The notes under the pieces: generated by a model
What the model was told of the DNA's origin: nothing
What the model saw: the letters and a program-made list of their open reading frames with translations, nothing else
Database searches by the model: none
Program-made: the position numbers and the translations under genes
Part shown: positions 7,209 to 13,903 of the stretch, in pieces
Numbering within the stretch: the stretch's first letter is position 1
Layout of the letters: each line of letters opens with the position of its first letter
DNA from: Nitrospira sp.
GTDB lineage: Bacteria > UBA9089 > CG2-30-40-21 > SBAY01
Direction of reading: 5' to 3'
Assembly: GCA_005239945.1 (NCBI GenBank)
Contig: SBAY01000242.1
Span: 1-17,051 of the forward strand
DNA length: 17,051 bases

Positions 7209-7595
7209 TCATAAGAATTTTGGATTTTGGATTGTTAGGAGTCTGTTAGCATAGTCGTAGGTATAATTAGTAGTTACACCTGCTTCTGTCTTACTTACCA
7301 TGTTGCCATTGGCGTCGTAGCTGTAGGTAGTAGCTCCTGCTTGGAGTAGTCGATCTGCCGCATCGTAAGTATAACTAACCCCATTCATCGTCAACCGATT
7401 GCCAACCGCATCGTAGGTATAAGTAGTAACCGAACCCTTCGGATAACTTGCTTGAGTTAGTCGGTAGATGTTATCGTAGGTATAATTGGTAACCCCACCA
7501 TCCTTATCTTTCATTGTTAGCCTGTTGCCAACATTATCATAGGCATAGCCGATAACCCTATTTGGCTGGGTTTCTTGAGTCAATCTGTTTAGCAT
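7209..7595 (-). pseudogene. Frameshifted YD-repeat segment of the orphan RHS copy
   Basis: Residues 1-128 contain YD repeats (T-Y-D-A-V-G-N-R-L-T, S-Y-D-A-N-G-N-M-V-S-K) nearly identical to the last repeats of the full-length rhs gene. Similarity begins abruptly at about 7597 with L-N-R-L-T-Q-E-T. Compared with the full-length copy, a stretch of about 60-70 residues is missing after the first repeat. Near 7235 there is a net deletion of about 14 nt, after which this frame runs into a TGA while the correct frame continues into the toxin tip. It is a decayed partial duplicate, not an independent gene. Confidence 0.75.
7402..7490. repeat. 89-bp direct repeat, copy A (partner 8755-8843)
   Basis: By eye, 7402-7490 and 8755-8843 are identical over 89 bp. 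Both encode the same YD repeats, one in the orphan copy and one in the full-length rhs gene, in the same orientation 1,353 bp apart. Shorter near-identical blocks continue on both sides, for example 6852-6889 against 8192-8229. Confidence 0.8.
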
Positions 7596-7713
7596 CGTTA
7601 TTGGGTCAGATGACCCTAAATCCCTCCCTTTCTACCTTATAAGAAAAAACTCTGTTATAACAATTGTTAAAATCATTATAACAATTATTATAATAGTACC
7701 TATAAAATTCACT
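7596..7713. other. Short spacer between the two RHS copies, with AT-rich repeats
   Basis: The word TTATAACAATT occurs at 7655-7665 and 7676-7686, 21 bp apart, about two helical turns, and each copy includes part of an AACAATTGTT-like palindrome. I see no gene or clear terminator. The spacing could suit a DNA-binding protein, but may be coincidence in AT-rich sequence. Confidence 0.3.
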
Positions 7714-7976
7714 TCACTGTCTTTTCGGACAAACATAACTCTCATCCTCCCCTTTAAATGTTCCCCAGTATGGATAAACAAGCATGTTACCTTCAACAGT
7801 AGTAGGAACTGCTATACCCCATGCCCAACTTCCATCAATATTTTCTTGTCCTAAAATAAAAACTCCTCTTATTAAGTAGGTAACTGTAAGTAATACCCTC
7901 TGCCGATAAAATGTAGAGTTTATCGCACATAATCCCCACGGGTCTATCCAATTAATCGGGTCGTTGTAACAATATA
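7714..7976 (-). pseudogene. Out-of-frame variable tip of the full-length RHS protein
   Basis: One nucleotide is missing near 7976. Downstream of it a different frame reads C-Y-N-D-P-I-N-W-I-D-P-W-G-L, the conserved motif that ends RHS cores. It then continues for 71 residues (C-A-I-N-S-T-F-Y-R-Q to C-P-K-R-Q) before a TGA at 7716-7714. This is the expected position of the toxin tip. It is short, has two terminal-region cysteines and several aromatic residues, and I do not recognise its fold. In the present sequence it is not joined to the protein upstream. Confidence 0.7.
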
Positions 7977-10900
7977 TAAATGAAAATCTTGAGGGGTTTT
8001 CTTCATATAAGGAATTAGAAAAATAGGAGGAGAAGGAGTTATTTTAAATGGTATAAATAAACTTTGTAAAATCAGAGGTTCTAATATCGGATCCTTAGTA
8101 ACAAACCTCCCAATTTCTGGTTCATACCATCTTGCACCAAAGTAGTATAAACCAGCAGCAGTATCCCAAGGTTTACCAGTAAAAGTATATCTATTCTTCT
8201 TCCAACCTACTGCACCTTCTTCCTTAGTTGTCTCCCCAAAGGCATCATACTTATAGCTAAGTTTTACATCCACATTTGAATCTGTTAGATTCACTACACT
8301 ACCCAGACCATCTTGATGAAAGTAATGGGTATTCTGATGAACAATCCTACCTGATACCGGTAATCTCAACAAGTCATCCCTACTTATCATCTGCCCATTA
8401 CCATAAATGTACTCCAAGGGGTTATGCTGATTCTGGTGGAATTCAAGTAATACATTCGTCCCATCCCAAAGGTACTCGGTGAACTGTGCCTCAGGGATAC
8501 CAAAACCACCGCCTTTGACTAATCGTGAAATCCGCCTGCCGTAACCATCGTAGGAATTGCGAATCTCGGATTGCGAATCGCGAATTGAAATCAATCTGTT
8601 AGCGTAGTCGTATGTGTAATTAGTCGTTACACCATCTTCAACCTTACTAACCATATTCCCATTGGCATCGTAACTGTAAGTAGTAGCTCCAGCCTGTAAA
8701 AGTCTATCAGCAGCATCATAACTGTAACTTATGCCATTCATAGTCAACCGATTACCAACCGCATCGTAGGTATAAGTAGTAACCGAACCCTTCGGATAAC
8801 TTGCTTGAGTTAGTCGGTAGATGTTATCGTAGGTATAATTGGTTACCCCACCATCTTTATCCGTCATACTCAACCTATTTCCCATCTTATCGTAAGTATA
8901 GCTGAATTGGTTGATGAGCACAGAGCCTTGAGCCTTGAGTTGAGTGAGGCGGTTAAGGGTATCGTAGGAGTAAGTGGTCTTAACTCCATTGGGATAATTC
9001 ACTTCCACTGGTGCACCAACCTTGTTGTAGGCATAGGTGGTTACTTTACTCTGTGGGTCTGTAATCTGCATAAGCCGATTAGCTGCATCATACTGATACG
9101 AAATTACCCTGTTCCACGGGTCAATCACTTTTGTCCGATTGCCAATGGCATCATACCCATACTTTATCACCAGCCCATTTGGATTAGTTTCTTGCGTTAA
9201 TCTGTTTAGCGAATTATAATTGTATGTCGTCTTACCATGAGTATCAGTCATCTCCAGCAGATTTCCTACCGCATCGTAGGCATAGCGGACAAGCCCTATC
9301 CCTACAACCGCCACCTTCACCAATCGGTTAACTGCATCATAAGTGTAGGCTGTCGTTGTCCCATTGGCATCGGTTTTGGAGACCAGATTGCCAACCGCAT
9401 CATAATTATATTGCGTAGTGTTAGCTAACTGGTCGGTAGTAACCTTCAACCTGCTTAATCCATCATAATTATACAGCGTTGCATGATTATTGACGTCAGT
9501 TATCTTTGTCAGATTTCCGAGGGCATCATATTCATACTTTGTCTGGTTAGATAAGGCATCTGTTACCTGAATTAGTCTGTTTATCTCATCATATCCATAA
9601 TTAGTCGTATTATTATTTGCATCGGTCATCGATAAACGATTCCCTACGGCATCATAGCCAAATTTAGTTAAACTATTATCTGCTGCCTTCACTTGAATTA
9701 GCCTGTTTAAGGCATCATAACTATAATTGGTGGTGTTACCTTCAGCATCAGTTAAACCTGTCCGATTGCCTTCTGTATCATAGGCATAAGCGGTGCTATT
9801 TTCCAGTGCATCTGTTACCTTTATTAACCTATTCATTTTATCATAGGAGTAATTAGTAGTATTACCATTTGGGTCTTTTAATGTTAATCTATTTCCAACA
9901 CCATCATAGCTATATTCCGTAGTAGAATTATCTGGATAGGTGATTTTAATAAGCCGGTTTAAACTATCGTAGTGATAATTAGTCTGGTTATTATTTGCAT
10001 CCTTCATCGATAGTCTATTGCCACATACATCATAGGTAAATGAGGTGTTAGCCAGGTTAGGGTTGGTAATAGCAATAAGATTATTATATGAATCATAGGT
10101 ATATTGTGTTGTATTGCCATTAGCATCCTTCATTGACAAACAATTTCCAAAAGAATCATAGGTATAAATAGTCTGATGATTAAGTGGGTCTATGACACCT
10201 GTCAAATTACCTGCACTATCATAGCTAAAGGTACTCTTGTTATTTAATGGGTCAGTAATCGATGTTACTTGATTGTAAGTAGGCTCATAAGTAAAGTAAG
10301 TAGTATTGGCTTTGGGGTCGGTAATAGAGAGGGTATTACCCATAGAATCGTAACTCATATTAGTCGTTTTATTATTTTTATCTGTTTTAGCAGTTAGATT
10401 CAAATTACTGTCATAGGTATATTGTATTTGCTGGTTAAGGTGGTCAATTTCTTTTGTCACCACGCCGAGTGTATTATAATAAAAGAAGGTATTCCTGCCT
10501 AAGGAATCAATAAATGTGGTCTTGCTATCTTTTGTATTGTATTTAAAGGTTAATTCCCCTGCATCTGCACCAATCCTTTTATAAACCCTATCCTGGTCAT
10601 AGTAAAGCCACATAGTCAGGTTATCATTTTGGTCAGTAAGTGTCAGCAGGTTATGGTCTCCACTGTAGGTATAGACCGTAGATTTACCATCAGGATAGGT
10701 AACACCAATAAGCAGGTCATTGGGGTCATAGGAGTAGGTGTAGAGGAATTGTCTTCCCGCAGGGTCAGTAACTCTGGTAATGCGGTTATTGGTATATTCA
10801 AAATTCAGGTTTCTGCCGGCATTATCTTGCACCTGCGTTAGATTGCCTTCCATGTTACGGGTTAATGTCAGTTGATTGCCGGCTTTATCTGTAATCGTCA

Positions 10901-13589
10901 TAAGTTGTCCCTGTTCATTAAAGGTATAGGTAGTGCCATTTTTCTCACGCAGGGTATATCCAGTAGATATTTTAGACAGGGTAGAATGGATACCGGGTTG
11001 AGGGGTATAGCCGGAAGGGGTTGGGGTAAATCGCCAGAGTTGCCCTTCTGGGCCTGAGATAAATATAGTAGCATCAGGCGACTTCCAGAGTTTCAGCCCA
11101 TAAGTATAATGCCAACCCCAACCAAATGGTGAAGTCCGAAATGAGCGGGACTGATATGCCCGCTTCAGGGAAAGGGGGATTTTATTCGGGATGGAAATAT
11201 CTGTTGCAGAGATATCTAAATTTCCTGTGGCTACATCTATCGGGTCGTCTTTAGTCGTCTGCTTATTACTATCCTTACCTAAAGGAGTATCTTTTTGGTT
11301 AGGGGGAACAGTAGTCTGTCCACCATTTATAATCTCTTGAGTGTCACCCCAGATGAGGTATCCCCCCCCTACACCACCTTCAGCAAACATTATAATACCG
11401 TACCAGTCATTATAATAAAATTCATGGTCAGGAAGAGTTACCGTATTACCATTATTTACTAATTTCCTGATAAAATCTTTTTTATATTGAGGGATATTTA
11501 TTAGAGGCAGTAGGATATCTATATTGGAGCTATCTACTTTATGGATGGTGTAATTGCGTTGATTAGCAATTTGCATACCTTTAGTCGTGGATATAGAGGG
11601 GATTTCCATAAGTTTTTCCCAGATATTATGTTCTTCCGCAGAGCTTTGCCAGCCGATTAATGCAAAGAAATTTGGTATGTCCTCAACATTGAATATACTC
11701 ACTGGTGTCCGTAAGATATCGATAGCCATACTTGTCGGTATAATCTTATTTCCCTCAACCCTAATAAATTGAATTCCCATACCTTCAAAGGTTGCTCTGG
11801 TATAGGGGTAATGATTAAGTCCAGAAGCCTTATAGAGTGAGTTATGTGTATCTTTAAAATATCCTAATATAATCAGATGAAGTAACTCTTCTAATGCTAC
11901 CTGTGGATTATTACGATTATTTATAAGTATCGTCTGTCGCTCTTCAATCAGGCGATTGGATATAGCCTGAGGATTAAGTGCAATAACTGCTGTCGCCCCT
12001 GTTAGATATGGATGGTCGGAGATATTATTACCTGGGTGACCTAATGGTTTGAAATCAATTATCCAGTGAAGTGATTCACCTGGGTTAAAAATATAAAGTC
12101 CTTGTTGAGTTATTGTGCCATCAACGGCAATCTTTGGCCAATAGTATGTTTGATAAGGCGCACTGAATAGACTTATTCTCTTTCTTGCCACGCTACAAAG
12201 ATCATATACTCCTCTTTCAATAACAATAGTTTCATTACCATATATGTCTCGATACACTACCTTTATTCCCACTCGATGCATCGCCCAGGACGGAATAGCG
12301 GTATATGTCCCCCATATTTTGTAAATAGCATAAGGTAATGGCGGTTGAGGAGATTGGGTAGTAGATATAGTTGCCTTGATATAAATATCATCCGTAGATG
12401 AGCCGGGGTAATTTTGTGCCAGCCAGTTAGCTATATCCATCTCATGCCTATCTACCGGCAGATATGACTTTTCGTTAGAAAGATATAAATTCTCATTAAA
12501 ACTTTGATATGGGACATCAATACCCTGTGTAAATTCATAATCTTTAAATGATGGGTCAAGAGAGACAGTTTGAGTACCTGTATTCACTGCGGTATAAAAA
12601 TGAGATATGACAAGGTGTGTAGTAGGACTACCAATTTCCCCTTCAATTAGTCCATGTTTGTTTAATATTATATATGCCTCGTTTATATCAGGGACACCGG
12701 CTAAATTAGGTATTTTTTCAATAGGTATGATTATAGAGGCATCGATATATTGGGTATTATATCCTGCGGCTTGTAAGAGGGCAGAAAATAATGCATTTAT
12801 ATCAGCAGAATTACCCGCCCTGTCCCATAATATCAATATACTGCCTTTAGCACAGCCAAGATATGGTTGAAAATTGATATTTTGTCGTACCCAGTTAAAT
12901 ATCTCTTGATAATCATTATTCAGGCTTTGGGCTAAGTCTCTTATCTCTTGATTTATCTGAATTTCTGGTGCGGTAGCTAATGGAGTTGGGGCTCTTAGCA
13001 TTTTATCCCCTTCCCAGTCTGCTTTGCGAGGTAATATAGTTGGTGGGCGAGCATCTATTTTACCCTTTTCAAAAAGATAGGTATCATCGAGTTTATGATA
13101 AATAGGGAATGTTGGTTTTGGTTTTGTGGGAAGTTTAAGTTTTAACTCTTTTATCCTTGCGGTGTCTTCAAATAGCAATATTTGTTCTGTCTGATTTTTA
13201 AGTTCTTCATAGGAAATATCCTCCCTTTGTGGAGTAAATACAGGTAGAGGGGTTTTAGGAGGTGCCTTTTTCATGAGCTTCTTTGTTTCTTTATCTATCG
13301 CCTCAATTGCTTTAAGTTGAGCAGAGATAGCCTTTTTGCGGATAGTAGTATCCTTACCGCGTTTTATATCCTCCTCAAGGTCATTTAAAAGTATCGCCAG
13401 ACCTTCTTTTGCCCGTTGTAATTGCATATCAAAGGATTGCTCTACTAATGTCTCTTCTTGTAATTGCTTAAGATGTATATTTTGGTAGATATTTGACAGG
13501 TTAATATCTTGTGCATAAACAGGCATTCCAAATAAAGATAAAATAATGGTGGTAATAATAACCTTAAGACTTTTTAGTTTTATAGACAT
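7944..13589 (-). CDS. Full-length secreted RHS/YD-repeat protein with transglutaminase-like N-terminal domain
   Basis: An 1,881-residue protein with a signal peptide (cleavage predicted after V-Y-A at 26). Next come a helical, probably coiled-coil segment (35-150) and a transglutaminase-like domain (about 210-350) in which the nucleophile position reads A-G-N-S-A-D-I-N, so Ser261 replaces Cys; His330 and Asp345 are in place. Near 781 is D-P-I-D-V-A-T-G-N-L, the start of a DUF6531-type RHS entry domain. More than 30 YD repeats follow, for example Y-D-A-V-G-N-R-L. The core ends with Y-Y-F-G-A-R-W-Y and G-R-F-V-T-K-D-P (about 1830). Such proteins form a hollow shell enclosing a C-terminal toxin. 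The last residues (about 1865-1881) are a frameshift artefact. The start is supported by GGAGGT 6 nt upstream. The gene is divergent to the subtilase. Confidence 0.9.
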   Translation of the reverse strand: MSIKLKSLKVIITTIILSLFGMPVYAQDINLSNIYQNIHLKQLQEETLVEQSFDMQLQRAKEGLAILLNDLEEDIKRGKDTTIRKKAISAQLKAIEAIDKETKKLMKKAPPKTPLPVFTPQREDISYEELKNQTEQILLFEDTARIKELKLKLPTKPKPTFPIYHKLDDTYLFEKGKIDARPPTILPRKADWEGDKMLRAPTPLATAPEIQINQEIRDLAQSLNNDYQEIFNWVRQNINFQPYLGCAKGSILILWDRAGNSADINALFSALLQAAGYNTQYIDASIIIPIEKIPNLAGVPDINEAYIILNKHGLIEGEIGSPTTHLVISHFYTAVNTGTQTVSLDPSFKDYEFTQGIDVPYQSFNENLYLSNEKSYLPVDRHEMDIANWLAQNYPGSSTDDIYIKATISTTQSPQPPLPYAIYKIWGTYTAIPSWAMHRVGIKVVYRDIYGNETIVIERGVYDLCSVARKRISLFSAPYQTYYWPKIAVDGTITQQGLYIFNPGESLHWIIDFKPLGHPGNNISDHPYLTGATAVIALNPQAISNRLIEERQTILINNRNNPQVALEELLHLIILGYFKDTHNSLYKASGLNHYPYTRATFEGMGIQFIRVEGNKIIPTSMAIDILRTPVSIFNVEDIPNFFALIGWQSSAEEHNIWEKLMEIPSISTTKGMQIANQRNYTIHKVDSSNIDILLPLINIPQYKKDFIRKLVNNGNTVTLPDHEFYYNDWYGIIMFAEGGVGGGYLIWGDTQEIINGGQTTVPPNQKDTPLGKDSNKQTTKDDPIDVATGNLDISATDISIPNKIPLSLKRAYQSRSFRTSPFGWGWHYTYGLKLWKSPDATIFISGPEGQLWRFTPTPSGYTPQPGIHSTLSKISTGYTLREKNGTTYTFNEQGQLMTITDKAGNQLTLTRNMEGNLTQVQDNAGRNLNFEYTNNRITRVTDPAGRQFLYTYSYDPNDLLIGVTYPDGKSTVYTYSGDHNLLTLTDQNDNLTMWLYYDQDRVYKRIGADAGELTFKYNTKDSKTTFIDSLGRNTFFYYNTLGVVTKEIDHLNQQIQYTYDSNLNLTAKTDKNNKTTNMSYDSMGNTLSITDPKANTTYFTYEPTYNQVTSITDPLNNKSTFSYDSAGNLTGVIDPLNHQTIYTYDSFGNCLSMKDANGNTTQYTYDSYNNLIAITNPNLANTSFTYDVCGNRLSMKDANNNQTNYHYDSLNRLIKITYPDNSTTEYSYDGVGNRLTLKDPNGNTTNYSYDKMNRLIKVTDALENSTAYAYDTEGNRTGLTDAEGNTTNYSYDALNRLIQVKAADNSLTKFGYDAVGNRLSMTDANNNTTNYGYDEINRLIQVTDALSNQTKYEYDALGNLTKITDVNNHATLYNYDGLSRLKVTTDQLANTTQYNYDAVGNLVSKTDANGTTTAYTYDAVNRLVKVAVVGIGLVRYAYDAVGNLLEMTDTHGKTTYNYNSLNRLTQETNPNGLVIKYGYDAIGNRTKVIDPWNRVISYQYDAANRLMQITDPQSKVTTYAYNKVGAPVEVNYPNGVKTTYSYDTLNRLTQLKAQGSVLINQFSYTYDKMGNRLSMTDKDGGVTNYTYDNIYRLTQASYPKGSVTTYTYDAVGNRLTMNGISYSYDAADRLLQAGATTYSYDANGNMVSKVEDGVTTNYTYDYANRLISIRDSQSEIRNSYDGYGRRISRLVKGGGFGIPEAQFTEYLWDGTNVLLEFHQNQHNPLEYIYGNGQMISRDDLLRLPVSGRIVHQNTHYFHQDGLGSVVNLTDSNVDVKLSYKYDAFGETTKEEGAVGWKKNRYTFTGKPWDTAAGLYYFGARWYEPEIGRFVTKDPILEPLILQSLFIPFKITPSPPIFLIPYMKKTPQDFHLYIVTTTRLIG
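8755..8843. repeat. 89-bp direct repeat, copy B (partner 7402-7490)
   Basis: This is the counterpart, inside the full-length rhs gene, of the identical tract in the orphan tip copy. It lies upstream of the variable tip in the reading direction, so recombination between the two would delete the intervening DNA and graft the orphan toxin tip on the full-length shell. Confidence 0.8.
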
Positions 13590-13643
13590 ATCAACACCTC
13601 CAGAATAATTTTCATCATTTTTTTCTTGACTTTCCTTTTTTTA

Positions 13644-13721
13644 GCCACGAAAACACTAAAACACTAAATTTTCACTAAAGATTTACTTTTGTGGAATTTT
13701 GTGTTTTGGTGATTTTGTGGC
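13644..13721. repeat. Imperfect inverted repeat in the rhs leader
   Basis: GCCACGAAAACACTAAAACAC (13644-13664) pairs with 13701-13721 at 17 of 21 positions across a 36-nt spacer. It resembles the widespread GCCACGAAG-ACAC-type dispersed repeats of bacterial genomes. It lies in the predicted untranslated leader of the rhs transcript and could fold there. Confidence 0.6.
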
Positions 13722-13784
13722 ATATATATTTCCATGTTTAACCTTTCTCTTTTTGCATTTTGCAGAATCCTTATTTATATAATG

Positions 13785-13813
13785 ATTTTATCATAATAAA
13801 TATAAAATGTCAA
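13785..13813 (-). promoter_or_regulatory. Predicted promoter of the rhs gene
   Basis: On the - strand, TTGACA (13813-13808) is followed after 17 nt by TAAAAT (13790-13785), a near-consensus sigma-70 promoter. Transcription would begin near 13778, leaving a leader of about 190 nt before the ATG at 13589. Confidence 0.55.
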
Positions 13814-13841
13814 GAAAAAATTCTTGACAAAATTCTTGACA
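13808..13841. promoter_or_regulatory. Palindromic operator candidate shared by divergent promoters
   Basis: TGTCAAGAA (13808-13816), four A, then TTCTTGACA (13821-13829) form a perfect palindrome. A third copy, TTCTTGACA, lies at 13833-13841, 12 bp on. Another half-site, TTCTTGAC, lies at 13623-13630, near the rhs start. The halves coincide with the -35 boxes of both divergent promoters, so a dimeric regulator bound here could control rhs and the subtilase together. No regulator gene is visible in the window. Confidence 0.5.
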
Positions 13842-13864
13842 AAATAATTATTTTATGATATGAT
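13836..13864 (+). promoter_or_regulatory. Predicted promoter of the subtilase gene
   Basis: TTGACA (13836-13841), 17 nt, TATGAT (13859-13864): a full-consensus -35, optimal spacing, and 5 of 6 in the -10. An SD, AAGGAGGTG (13885-13893), follows before the ATG at 13904. Confidence 0.75.
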
Positions 13865-13903
13865 GAAACAAAAATCAGGAGAATAAGGAGGTGTCATATA
13901 ATA

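Noticed and set aside
8400..11100. CRISPR-like regular repetition
   Set aside because: The periodicity is that of YD repeats inside one reading frame. Units are degenerate at the nucleotide level, with no constant repeat and unique spacers.
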